Positions 1-8,102 of a stretch of DNA of 64,000 nt are shown here, in pieces. The DNA lies in NCBI GenBank assembly GCA_964242925.1, contig CAXTBW010000004.1, positions 7,421 to 71,420 on the forward strand, in the 5' to 3' direction. The first letter of the stretch is position 1. Every line of letters begins with the position of its first letter. The notes under the pieces are model-generated. The model did not search any database and had not been told where the DNA came from. It saw only the letters and a program-made list of their open reading frames with translations. The position numbers and the translations under genes were made by a program. The stretch comes from LMUY01 sp964242925 (GTDB taxonomy: Bacteria > Pseudomonadota > Alphaproteobacteria > Acetobacterales > Acetobacteraceae).

Positions 1-58
1 CCCGGGCGCCGGCGCCGATAGCGATCAGTCCGGTGAGCGCCAGAACGAGTTTCCGCAT
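1..58 (-). CDS. Exported protein, N-terminal fragment only (cut by left edge)
   Basis: The reverse strand opens with ATG at 58 and reads MRKLVLALTGLIAIGAGAR before leaving the window. This is a basic start followed by a hydrophobic stretch, typical of a Sec signal peptide. A GAGGGA ribosome-binding site lies about eight bases upstream. The mature protein is outside the window, so no function can be given. It lies downstream of, and on the same strand as, the hydroxyacid dehydrogenase, separated by about 260 bases that contain an R1-like repeat. Confidence 0.55.
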   Translation of the reverse strand, partial: MRKLVLALTGLIAIGAGAR

Positions 59-147
59 GGATGGTCCCTCGGCATGAATCGCCAGGACGCTAGCGCCCGA
101 ACCGGGTCCTCAACAAGCGGATTTGATGCTGCGGCGGCCCGTAAGCC

Positions 148-306
148 CGTCATGCCAGGGCGGAGCAGCCTGAAGGTTCCGACAGCGCAGCCGGTGGAAT
201 GGCTGCGAAGGGTTGACCCTGGTATCCACGGGCCGCGATAGATGACGTGGCTTCCAGTTGGCGCTATCGGGTGCGATTGGACGCCCTGGATACCACCGGC
301 GAGCCC
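148..306. repeat. Degenerate R1 palindromic repeat
   Basis: The stretch begins with gtcatgcc and ends near cggcgtgac. It contains ggtatccacgggc and, inverted, gccctggatacc, the same layout as the clearer R1 copies elsewhere in the window. It fills the gap between two same-strand genes. This copy is the least conserved of the family, so the boundaries are approximate. Confidence 0.45.
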
Positions 307-319
307 CGGCGTGACGAGA

Positions 320-1267
320 CTACGAGCCCGGGACCGGCGTCAGCACCGGTTCCCCCGCGAAATGCGCCGCCAGATTGCGCAGCACCAGCGCCATCGTCGC
401 GGCCACCGACTCGGGGGACCGCCCGGCCATGTGCGGCGTGATCAGCACGTTAGGCAGCGCCCGCAATGCGTCCGGAACCACCGGCTCCCCGTCCACCACG
501 TCCAGCGCCGCGCCCGCCAAGCGGCCCTCGCGCAACGCCGAGACCAGCGCGTCCGTGTCCACCACGGAGCCGCGGCCGACGTTCACCAGCCAGCCGTGCG
601 GGCCCAGCGCGTCCATCTCCGCGGCGCCAATCATGTGCCGCGTGCCGGCGCCGCCGGGCAGCACGATGAGCAGGATGTCCGACGCCTCCGCCAACGCCAA
701 CGGCGAGGCGGCATAGGCGTGCCCTACGCCCTCCAGCTGCCGGCGGTTATGGTAGCTGATGGGCATGTCGAACGCGGCGCAACGCCGGGCGATCCGCCGC
801 CCGATATCGCCCAGGCCCAGGATGCCGACGCGCTTGCCGCACAGCGTCGGCCGCATCGTGTCGCCCTGCCGCCAGCCGCCGGCGCGCACCACGGCGTCGT
901 TGCCGCGGATGTCGCGCACCAGGGCCAGCATCAGCGCCATCGTGTGGTCCGCCACGGAGTCCGCGTTCGTCCCGGGGCCATGCGTGACCACGATCCCGCG
1001 GGCGCGCGCTGCGGCCAGGTCCACGCCCTCGTGGCCGACGCCCTGCGCGCAGATGATGCCCAGGTTGGGCAGCGCCGCAATCAGCTCGGCGGGGATCGGC
1101 GTCGTCCCGTTGGTGAGGATGGCGCGGATCGTCGCGCCATGCTCAGCCGCCAGCGCCATGCGCCCGTCATGCGTCAGCGACTGGTGCACCATGTAGTGCT
1201 GCTGCAAACGCGCGAAACTCAGCGGCGCCGGCTCGATCGCCACCAGCACCGCGGGGTCAGCCTGCAT
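320..1267 (-). CDS. D-2-hydroxyacid dehydrogenase, NAD(P)-dependent
   Basis: This 315-residue protein has the usual length of the D-isomer-specific 2-hydroxyacid dehydrogenases, which interconvert 2-keto and 2-hydroxy acids. The dinucleotide-binding motif GLGDIG is at 151-156. The three catalytic residues are visible: Arg232 in VGRGSVVD, Glu261 in DGEP and His279 in TPHMAGRSPES. The start overlaps the stop of the upstream aminotransferase gene by ATGA, so the two are translationally coupled. The pair suggests transamination of an amino acid followed by reduction of the keto acid, or the reverse. Glyoxylate/hydroxypyruvate or a larger 2-keto acid are possible substrates; the sequence does not decide. 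Confidence 0.9.
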   Translation of the reverse strand: MQADPAVLVAIEPAPLSFARLQQHYMVHQSLTHDGRMALAAEHGATIRAILTNGTTPIPAELIAALPNLGIICAQGVGHEGVDLAAARARGIVVTHGPGTNADSVADHTMALMLALVRDIRGNDAVVRAGGWRQGDTMRPTLCGKRVGILGLGDIGRRIARRCAAFDMPISYHNRRQLEGVGHAYAASPLALAEASDILLIVLPGGAGTRHMIGAAEMDALGPHGWLVNVGRGSVVDTDALVSALREGRLAGAALDVVDGEPVVPDALRALPNVLITPHMAGRSPESVAATMALVLRNLAAHFAGEPVLTPVPGS

Positions 1268-2469
1268 CAGCTAAGCTCGTTGCAATAGCGCCGCAGCCGC
1301 TCCATCGCGATTCGCAGCTGCCCGGTGTCCAGCGAGTAGCTCAGGCGGAAGTACGGCGACAGGCCGAACGCGCTGCCGGGCACCAGCGCCACCCCGGCGT
1401 GCTCGATGGCGCCGCGCACGAAGTCCTCGTCCGTCTGGATCACCTTTCCGTCCGGCAGCGTGCGGCCGATCGTGCCGGAGCAGTCGGCGAACAGGTAGAA
1501 CGCCCCTTCCGGCGCATGGCAACGCAGGCCCGGCATCTGCTGCAGCGCCTGCAACGCGATGTCGCGCCGCTCTTGGAACACGGCGGCGTTCTCGGCGATG
1601 AACCCCTGGTCGCCGGTCAGCGCCTCGACCGCGGCGGCCTGCGAGATGGCGCTCGGCGAGCCGACCAGCTGGCCGACGACCAGCTTGATCGCCTTCATCA
1701 TCGGCGCCGGGCCACCCGCGAAGCCGATGCGCCAGCCGGTCATCACGTAGCCCTTGGAGAATCCGTTCGCCGTCACCGTGCGCGTGTTGATCTCCGGGTC
1801 AAGCGCCGCGATGGAGGGCGACAGGCAGCCGTCGAAGCGGATGTGCTCGTAGATCTCGTCGGTCAGCACCCAGATGTCCGGATGCCGCTTCAGCACGGCG
1901 ATCAGCGCGCGCAACTCGTCCTCCTGGTACGCCGTGCCAGTCGGATTGTTGGGCGAGTTCAGGATCAGCACGCGGGTGCGCGGGGTGATCGCGGCCTCGA
2001 GGGCCTCCGGGGCGATGCGGAACCCGGTTTCCGCCGGGCACGGAACGGCCACGGGGATGCCGCCGGCGATGCGCGTGATGTCCGGGTGCGACACCCAGTG
2101 CGGCGCCGGGATGATCACCTCGTCGCCCGGGTCGGTCATCGCCAGCAGGGCGGCGTGCAGCAGGGGCTTGGTGCCGCTGCTGCACACGATCTGGTCGGGC
2201 GGGTAGTCGAGCCCGTTCTCCCGCTTGAACTTGGCCGACAGCGCCTGGCGCAGCGCCAGCGTGCCGTCCGCGTCGGTGTAGCGGGTCTGGTTGTTGTTGA
2301 TCGCGTTGATGCCCGCCTGCTTGATCGGGTCGGGCGTGGCGAAGTCCGGCTCGCCCCCCACCAAGCCGATGATGTCCCGGCCCTTGGCGCGCATCTCGCG
2401 CACCAGCGCGCTCATCGCCCCGGTCGGCGAGGGGCGGAACTGGCCCATGCGGGCGGAAATGTGCGTCAT
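1267..2469 (-). CDS. Class I/II aminotransferase (aspartate aminotransferase-like)
   Basis: This 400-residue PLP enzyme of fold type I has the expected landmarks: NSPNNPTG around 171-178, TDEIYEH with the pyridine-nitrogen Asp at 204, the Schiff-base Lys239 in FSKGYVMTGWRIGF, and the C-terminal substrate-carboxylate Arg region FRLSYS. It should swap an amino group between an amino acid and a keto acid in the cytoplasm. AGGAG lies nine bases before the ATG. It overlaps the hydroxyacid dehydrogenase by four bases and follows the Aap-type transporter genes on the same strand. It occupies the place where the transporter's ATPase gene would be expected. Confidence 0.92.
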   Translation of the reverse strand: MTHISARMGQFRPSPTGAMSALVREMRAKGRDIIGLVGGEPDFATPDPIKQAGINAINNNQTRYTDADGTLALRQALSAKFKRENGLDYPPDQIVCSSGTKPLLHAALLAMTDPGDEVIIPAPHWVSHPDITRIAGGIPVAVPCPAETGFRIAPEALEAAITPRTRVLILNSPNNPTGTAYQEDELRALIAVLKRHPDIWVLTDEIYEHIRFDGCLSPSIAALDPEINTRTVTANGFSKGYVMTGWRIGFAGGPAPMMKAIKLVVGQLVGSPSAISQAAAVEALTGDQGFIAENAAVFQERRDIALQALQQMPGLRCHAPEGAFYLFADCSGTIGRTLPDGKVIQTDEDFVRGAIEHAGVALVPGSAFGLSPYFRLSYSLDTGQLRIAMERLRRYCNELS

Positions 2470-2499
2470 GCTGTAAGGCTCCTGTTGTGAGATCGCGTC

Positions 2500-2591
2500 G
2501 TCATTGCGAGGCCGCTTGGCCGCGGCAATCCATCGGCCACACAGCGCCGGGTTTGCCCTGGGTCGGCACGCCGAAGCCGGCTTGCGATGAC
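2500..2591. repeat. R2 palindromic repeat, divergent copy
   Basis: This copy runs from gtcattgcgag through ccgcttgg to gcttgcgatgac, matching the termini of the better R2 copies at 30447, 34397, 37758 and 43900. It is the only R2 copy between two genes on the same strand (aminotransferase start and aapM end). Its inner arms have diverged most. Confidence 0.6.
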
Positions 2592-2598
2592 GGGCGCA

Positions 2599-3684
2599 TC
2601 AGGCGCCCGCCTCGGACTGGACGGCGAGGCGGAGAGTGGGCGCATCCGCGGCTTCCGTGCGCGCGACGCGGGCGGTGTCGCCCATGCGGCGCTCCAGCCA
2701 GGCGGCGTAGCGGGAGGCGGTGAAGCAGAACGCGAAATACGTCATGGCGGCAAAAGCATAGCCCTCGACGTCATGCCCTAGCCAGGCCGGATCGCGCGCG
2801 CCTGCGCCGATGGCGCCCAGAAAGTCGGTCAGGCCGATGACCACCACCAGCGAGGTGTCTTTGAAGAAGCTGATGGCGATGCCGACCAGCGACGGCACCG
2901 ACACGCGCAGGCACTGCGGCAGCACGATCCGCAGCATGGTGCGCCAGTAGCCCAGGCCCAGCGCCGCCGCCGCCTCCGCCTGCCCGGCGGGCACCGCGGC
3001 CAGGCCGCCGCGCACCACCTCCGCGATGAACGCCGACGCCAGCAGGGTGAACGCGAGATAGGCGCGGAACAGCTTGCCGGGAGTCACCCCGGCCGGCATC
3101 AGCAGCGGCGTTATCACGCCGGCCATGAACAGCAGGCTGACCAGCGGCAGCCCGCGCTGCAGCTCGATGAACGCCGTGCAGAACACGCGAAAGAACCCGA
3201 GCCGCGAGGTGCGGCCCAACGCCAATAGCACCCCTAATGGGAAGCCGATCGCCAGCGCGAAACTCGCGATCAGCACCGTCAGCGGCAGCCCGCTCCAGGC
3301 CTCCGCCGGCACGGGGGCCAGCCCGCCGCCGCCGCCCAGCACCCACACCACCACCAGCAGCGTCGCCGGCCAGGCCAGCAGCAGGCGGCGTCCCCAGAAG
3401 CGCGGAACCAGGTTGCACGCCAGCAGCGCGAGCAGCAGCAGCAGCGCCAGGGCCGGGCGCCAGCGGTCCTCCACCGGGTAGAAGCCGAACACGAAGAAGC
3501 CGAGCTTGTGGCCGACGTACGTCCAGCACGCGCCCGAAACCGCGCGGCATGCCTCCGGCCCGCCGGACCAGGCGGCGTCCAGCAGCGCCCAATGCGCCAA
3601 CGGCGGCAGCACCCAGGCCAATAACGCCAGGCACGCCAGCGACACCGCGGCGTTGAGCGGCGAGCCCACCAGCGCCTTGATCAC
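2599..3684 (-). CDS. aapM: General L-amino acid ABC transporter permease, AapM type
   Basis: This 361-residue inner-membrane permease has many hydrophobic segments and the binding-protein-dependent permease EAA loop (GQAEAAAALGLGYWRTML). The loop is followed by LPQCLRVSVPSLVGIAISFFKDTSLV, typical of the His/Glu/Gln/Arg/opine family. The start is GTG at 3684, chosen because GTGA overlaps the aapQ stop and the first residues (VIKALVGSPLN) open the first membrane segment. With AapQ it should form the channel for polar amino acids delivered by AapJ. The expected ATPase gene aapP is absent next to it. Confidence 0.9.
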   Translation of the reverse strand: MIKALVGSPLNAAVSLACLALLAWVLPPLAHWALLDAAWSGGPEACRAVSGACWTYVGHKLGFFVFGFYPVEDRWRPALALLLLLALLACNLVPRFWGRRLLLAWPATLLVVVWVLGGGGGLAPVPAEAWSGLPLTVLIASFALAIGFPLGVLLALGRTSRLGFFRVFCTAFIELQRGLPLVSLLFMAGVITPLLMPAGVTPGKLFRAYLAFTLLASAFIAEVVRGGLAAVPAGQAEAAAALGLGYWRTMLRIVLPQCLRVSVPSLVGIAISFFKDTSLVVVIGLTDFLGAIGAGARDPAWLGHDVEGYAFAAMTYFAFCFTASRYAAWLERRMGDTARVARTEAADAPTLRLAVQSEAGA

Positions 3685-4814
3685 CGCGCCCCCTGGCGCA
3701 GCATCCGCGCATACCACTCGTTCATCGCGCCCGACGTGCCGAGCGTCAGCACCAAGTAGCCGGCCATCAGCACCAGCACGCCCTCGATCGCGTGCCCGGT
3801 GACGTTGATGGCGGTGGATACGGCCCAGAACAGATCCGGGTAGCCGATCGCCACCGCCAGGCTGCTGTTCTTGATGACGGCGGCGTACTGGCTGGTCAGC
3901 GCCGGCAGAATGACCCGCAGCGCCTGCGGCAGCACGATGCGCCGCAGGATGGCGCCGTTGTGCAAACCGAGGCTGCGCGCCGCCTCCCATTGCCCGCTCG
4001 GCGCCGCCAGGATGCCGCCGCGCACGATCTCGGCGATGAACGCGCTGGTGTAGGCGACCAGCCCGGCCAGCAGCGCGCAGAACTCGGGCGTCAGCGTCAT
4101 CCCGCCGGAATAGCCGAACAATTTCCGCACGGGCCGGTCGACGTCCAACCCGCCCTGCGCCGCCATCGCCGCGAACGCCGCGAGCACGGCGGCCGCCAGC
4201 CCCGCCGCGAGCATGGGCGCCGCGCCGCGCCGTCGCACCGAGGCCGCCGCGAGCAGCCCGGACACGACCGCGGCGCCGGCGGCGGGCCAGGGCGAGCCCT
4301 GCACCAACAGCGCCGGCAGTTGCAGGCCGCGCTGGCTGAGATACGCCCAGTCGCCCAGGCTGATCGCCTGCCGCACGCCCGGCAGCTTCAGCAGCAGCGC
4401 CGACCAGAACAGGATCTGCAGCAGCAGCGGCGTGTTGCGGAACAGTTCCACATACGCCGAGGTGATGGCGCGCAGCAGCGGGTTGGAACTCAACCGCATC
4501 ACGCCGACCACCGTGCCGAGCACCGTCGCCAGCGCGATGGCGGCCACCGAGATGCGCAGCGTGTTCACGAGCCCAGCCAGCATGGCCCATGCAAAACTGT
4601 CGGTCGGCTCGAACGCGATCACCGACTCGCCGATCTGCATCCCCGCCGGCCGCAGCAGGAAGCCGAACCCGGTCGCCATGTTCTGCCGGGCCAGGTTGTC
4701 CATCAACGTGCTGGCCAGCAGCGCCGCGATGGCCGCCAGCAGCAACGCGGCCGCGACCTGCGCCCAGTTCGCCTGGCCGCGCCGGTTGGACAGCCGCCAG
4801 GCGGATGAACTCAT
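3681..4814 (-). CDS. aapQ: General L-amino acid ABC transporter permease, AapQ type
   Basis: The product is about 377 residues when started at MSSSAWRL, four bases after the aapJ stop. A longer start at 4853 would overlap aapJ. The EAA loop reads GQWEAARSLGLHNGAILRRI, followed by LPQALRVILPALTSQYAAVIKNSSLA, a hallmark of polar amino-acid permeases. The long loop between the first and later membrane segments, with YVELFRNTPLLLQ, is typical of AapQ/BztB. It pairs with AapM and is translationally coupled to it through GTGA. Confidence 0.9.
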   Translation of the reverse strand: MSSSAWRLSNRRGQANWAQVAAALLLAAIAALLASTLMDNLARQNMATGFGFLLRPAGMQIGESVIAFEPTDSFAWAMLAGLVNTLRISVAAIALATVLGTVVGVMRLSSNPLLRAITSAYVELFRNTPLLLQILFWSALLLKLPGVRQAISLGDWAYLSQRGLQLPALLVQGSPWPAAGAAVVSGLLAAASVRRRGAAPMLAAGLAAAVLAAFAAMAAQGGLDVDRPVRKLFGYSGGMTLTPEFCALLAGLVAYTSAFIAEIVRGGILAAPSGQWEAARSLGLHNGAILRRIVLPQALRVILPALTSQYAAVIKNSSLAVAIGYPDLFWAVSTAINVTGHAIEGVLVLMAGYLVLTLGTSGAMNEWYARMLRQGAR

Positions 4815-4818
4815 GTCA

Positions 4819-5829
4819 TCACAGGAACGGCGGGCTGTAGAGCAGGCCGCCATCGCTCCACAGTCTGTTCAGCCCGCGCGGCAGTTTCAGGAACGAGCCC
4901 TCGCCCAGCGTGCGGTCGTAGATCTCGGCGTAGTTGCCGATCTGCTTGATGACCTGGTAGGCCCAGTCGTCGGACAGGCCTAATTGCTTCGACAGGCCCG
5001 GCTGCCCGCCCAGCATGCGCCGCACCTCCGGGTCGTTGCTGCCGCGGCTGGCGTCCACGTTGGCGCGGGTCAGCTTCTTCTCCTCCGCCAGGATCGTGAC
5101 GTTCACCACCCACTTCACGATGTTCAGCCACTGGTCGTCGCCCTGCCGCACCATCGGCCCCAGCGGAGACTTCGCCAGCAGGTCCGGCAGCAGCACGTAG
5201 TCCGACGGCTTGGCCGCGATCGAGCGGTTGGACGACAGCATCAGCCGGTCGCCGGTGAACACGTCGCAGCGCCCCTCGAAGAAGCTGCGCCGCAACGCGT
5301 CGAGGTTGTCGATCGAGATCGGCGTGTATTTCAGGTTGTGCTGGTGGAAGTAGTCCGCGAGGTTCAGCTCCGAGTTGGAGCCCGGCAATACGCACACCGC
5401 GGCGCCGTCCAGATCCGCCAGCGTCTTGGCGCCCGTCTTGGCCGCCACCAGCGCGCCCTGCGCGTCGAACATGATCATGTTGCCGAAGATCAGCCCGACC
5501 TGGGTGTCGCGGCTGAACAGATCCGTCGTCTCGCGGATCAGCACGTCCACGTCGCCGGATTGCAGCGCGCTGAACCGGGCGAGCGTGCTGGTGTGGATGA
5601 ACGTCACCTTCGCCGCGTCGCCGAACACCGCCACGGCGAGCGCGCGGCAATACTCGATGTCGATCCCCTGCAGCACGCCGTTGCTGTCCGGCGCGCCGGA
5701 CCCGGGCGTGTCGTTCTCCGTTCCGCAACGCAACGCGCCGCGCGCGCGCACCGTCTCGAGCGTCGTCGCCTGCGACGCCACCGGCCAGGCGGCCAAGGCG
5801 AGAAGCAGCAGCGCGACGAGACGACGCAT
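4819..5829 (-). CDS. aapJ: General L-amino acid-binding periplasmic protein, AapJ type
   Basis: This 336-residue binding protein starts at MRRLVALLLLALAAWPVASQA, a clear Sec signal peptide. The mature part begins TTLETVRARGALRCGTEND, the standard opening of AapJ/BztA proteins. Further family features are a GIDIEYCRALAVAVFGD stretch and a C-terminal YAEIYDRTLGEGS. It captures amino acids in the periplasm for AapQM. It is the first gene of the minus-strand run aapJ-aapQ-aapM, divergent from the class IV aminotransferase gene across about 70 bases that should hold both promoters. Confidence 0.92.
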   Translation of the reverse strand: MRRLVALLLLALAAWPVASQATTLETVRARGALRCGTENDTPGSGAPDSNGVLQGIDIEYCRALAVAVFGDAAKVTFIHTSTLARFSALQSGDVDVLIRETTDLFSRDTQVGLIFGNMIMFDAQGALVAAKTGAKTLADLDGAAVCVLPGSNSELNLADYFHQHNLKYTPISIDNLDALRRSFFEGRCDVFTGDRLMLSSNRSIAAKPSDYVLLPDLLAKSPLGPMVRQGDDQWLNIVKWVVNVTILAEEKKLTRANVDASRGSNDPEVRRMLGGQPGLSKQLGLSDDWAYQVIKQIGNYAEIYDRTLGEGSFLKLPRGLNRLWSDGGLLYSPPFL

Positions 5830-5898
5830 GACGTTGATCCTTACGGTGGCCCCGGGAACATGCAAAGCTCACGCCATCAAAACCGAGGAGCGCACCGC

Positions 5899-6822
5899 AT
5901 GGCCCAGCCCCGTTTCCTGTCGTTCAACGGCGAGATCGTGCCGTATGCGGAGGCCAAGGTCCACGTCCTCGCGCCCGGCATGAAATACGGCGCCGGCGTG
6001 TTCGAGGGCATCCGCGGCTACTGGAACGCGGACCGCGCGGAGATGTACGTGTTCCGCCTGAAGGAGCATCTGGAGCGGCTGCAATACTCCATGCGCGTGA
6101 TGCGCTACGACCACCACATCACCAACGAGCAGGTGCAGGCGGCCATCATCGCGGTGGTGCGCGCCAACGAGTTGCGCGAGGACGTCCACATCCGCCCGAT
6201 GGTCTGGATCGACGGCGATGCCGAGATGCTGTCCACCGGCCCGGTGGGCTGGATGGTCGCCGCGCTGCCGCGCCCGTTCAACCCGGCGGTGCGCGACGGC
6301 GTGAACGCCGGCATCTCGTCGTGGCGGCGCAACGCCGACAGCAGCATGCCGCCGCGGGTCAAGGCGACGGCGAACTACGTGAACGGCCGGCTCGCGGGGC
6401 TGCAGGGCAAGGCGGACGGCTACGACAACGTGCTGATGATGACGCAGGCCGGACATATCGCGGAGTCGCCGGGCTCGTGTTTCTTCATGATCCGCAACGG
6501 GCGCCCGGTTACGCCTAGCGTCACCAGCGGCATCTTGGAAAGCGTCACCCGGGCCACGGTGATGGAGTTGTTGACGGAGCTGGCGGGCAACTCCACCGAC
6601 GAGCGCGACATCGACCGCACCGAGGTGTATGCCGCGGAGGAGGCGTTCTTCTGCGGCTCCGGCCAGGAGATCCAACCGATCGTGACGCTGGACCGCCTGC
6701 CGATCGGGGCCGGGACGCCGGGCCCCCTCACCCGCCGGTTGCAGGAGCGCTATTTCGCGGTGGTGCGCGGGCAGACCAATGACCACTCGGGGTGGCTGAC
6801 GCCCATCTGGAACGGACAGTAG
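5899..6822 (+). CDS. ilvE: Branched-chain amino acid aminotransferase (class IV PLP enzyme)
   Basis: This 307-residue class IV aminotransferase matches group I BCATs in length and motifs: GAGVFEGIRGY at 31-41, the PLP Lys155 in PPRVKATANYVNG, Glu189 in GHIAESPGSCFF, and TSGILESVTRAT. It should interconvert leucine, isoleucine and valine with their keto acids. AGGAG lies nearby upstream of the ATG at 5899. The C terminus follows the usual GSGQEIQPI region. D-amino acid transaminases and aminodeoxychorismate lyases share the fold, but length and motifs favour IlvE. Confidence 0.92.
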   Translation: MAQPRFLSFNGEIVPYAEAKVHVLAPGMKYGAGVFEGIRGYWNADRAEMYVFRLKEHLERLQYSMRVMRYDHHITNEQVQAAIIAVVRANELREDVHIRPMVWIDGDAEMLSTGPVGWMVAALPRPFNPAVRDGVNAGISSWRRNADSSMPPRVKATANYVNGRLAGLQGKADGYDNVLMMTQAGHIAESPGSCFFMIRNGRPVTPSVTSGILESVTRATVMELLTELAGNSTDERDIDRTEVYAAEEAFFCGSGQEIQPIVTLDRLPIGAGTPGPLTRRLQERYFAVVRGQTNDHSGWLTPIWNGQ

Positions 6823-6836
6823 CGCACCCCGCTACC

Positions 6837-6978
6837 GTCATGGCCGGGCTTGACCCGGCCACCCACGGCGCCCCAACAACGCCGGCCCTCGCCGCAACGT
6901 AAAATCGTGCCAAGTCCTGCTTCGCCAGCGGCGGCGTCGCGCCGTGGGTGGCTGAATCAAGTCCGGCTATGACGGAGG
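6837..6978. repeat. R1 palindromic repeat at a convergent junction
   Basis: The left arm begins gtcatggccgggcttgaccc and continues ggccacccacggcg. The right arm is its near reverse complement, cgccgtgggtggc then aagtccggctatgac. The ends of two convergent genes (ilvE and the class V PLP enzyme) flank it closely. A long stem could form on either transcript. Confidence 0.75.
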
Positions 6979-6992
6979 GGTTGGCGAGGCAG

Positions 6993-8102
6993 TCATCGCC
7001 ACTCCGCCCGCAGTGCGTTCATCGAACGGTCTACGTCGTCGCTTCCATTGTAGCCGTGGAAACTGAACCGTATCCGACCACGGCCATTCCACGCGTACAC
7101 GCCGCGCCGGCTCATCCCGTCCACGATCGCCTGGGCGCGGGGGCTGGCGATGCACACGCTCGCGCCGTGTCGCGCCGGGTCCGCAGGCGTGGTGGTCGGG
7201 ATGCCCGCCTCCTCCAGCCGGCCCAGCATGTCCACGGTCAACCCCTGCACATGCGCCTGCACCGCGGCGACCGGCGTTTCCGCCAGGAACGACAACGCCG
7301 ACACCAGCACATGCACCGCGCCGTGCGCCGGATTGCCGCGGGTGAAGCACAACCCGTCGCCCCGCAGCGCCAGCTTGCCGCCGTACTCCGGACGCGCGCC
7401 GGACGCCAGCGAGTGCCACCCGGCCGACGCCGGCGCCCAGCCAGGCTGCCGCGCGCGGTTCCACACGGCAACCGCCACGCCCGTCATTCCCAGCAGCCAT
7501 TTGTAGCACGCGCTGAAAGCGAAATCGGCCAGCGCGGCCTCGATCGGCAGGTATCCCGCCGCCTGGGTGAAATCCACCACCAGCAGCGCGCCCACCCCGT
7601 CCGCCAACCGCCGCAGCGCCGCCAGGTCCACCCGCGAGCCGTCCAGGTACGACACGTAGGTCACCGCGATCACCCGCGTGCCGGCGTCCACGAACGGCGC
7701 CAGCGCGTCGGCGTCCGCGCGCGGCGCGAGGCGGACTGCGACCCCCCGGGCGCGGCCCATCAGGAACGGCGCGGCGACGGAGGGGTATTCATCGATGCCG
7801 AGGCACACCGTATCGCCGGGGCGCCAGTCGATGCTCTCGAACACCATGGCGATGCCTTCCGCCACGCTGCCGGTGAAGCCGACGTCGCCGGCGGGCACGC
7901 CCCAGGCCTGGCCTACGAGTGAGCGCGCCCGCTCCACCATCGCCTCCTGCGCGGCGCGGCCCGGCACGCCGTCGCTTTTGTCGGCGGCGTAGCGGTCCAG
8001 CGCGGCGCCGTGGCGGCGCAGGAACGCCGTCTCGCCGCCCGCGCAGACATGCGTGACCCCGGGCGCGATGCGGAACTCCGCCGGGTCGAACAGCGGTTGC
8101 AT
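6993..8102 (-). CDS. Class V aminotransferase-fold PLP enzyme (kynureninase/cysteine desulfurase-like)
   Basis: This 369-residue fold type I PLP enzyme has Asp177 in VVDFTQAAG, contacting the PLP nitrogen, and the Schiff-base Lys201 in FSACYKWLLGMTG. It lacks the active-site Cys loop expected in a cysteine desulfurase, so another substrate is likely. Kynureninase-like or isopenicillin N epimerase-like reactions are possibilities only. The start at MQPLFDP overlaps the threonine aldolase stop by ATGA, so both enzymes come from one mRNA. A longer reading upstream is only a shadow frame inside the aldolase gene. Confidence 0.8.
   Translation of the reverse strand: MQPLFDPAEFRIAPGVTHVCAGGETAFLRRHGAALDRYAADKSDGVPGRAAQEAMVERARSLVGQAWGVPAGDVGFTGSVAEGIAMVFESIDWRPGDTVCLGIDEYPSVAAPFLMGRARGVAVRLAPRADADALAPFVDAGTRVIAVTYVSYLDGSRVDLAALRRLADGVGALLVVDFTQAAGYLPIEAALADFAFSACYKWLLGMTGVAVAVWNRARQPGWAPASAGWHSLASGARPEYGGKLALRGDGLCFTRGNPAHGAVHVLVSALSFLAETPVAAVQAHVQGLTVDMLGRLEEAGIPTTTPADPARHGASVCIASPRAQAIVDGMSRRGVYAWNGRGRIRFSFHGYNGSDDVDRSMNALRAEWR

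Noticed and set aside
242..1288. Long plus-strand open frame opposite the hydroxyacid dehydrogenase
   Set aside because: Very Arg/His/Ala-rich low-complexity translation typical of the antisense frame of a GC-rich gene; the minus-strand gene has all catalytic motifs.
2599..4590. A single 663-residue minus-strand frame suggesting a fused permease
   Set aside because: Its N-terminal part is a wrong frame inside aapQ. The real aapM starts at the GTG at 3684, in the GTGA overlap.
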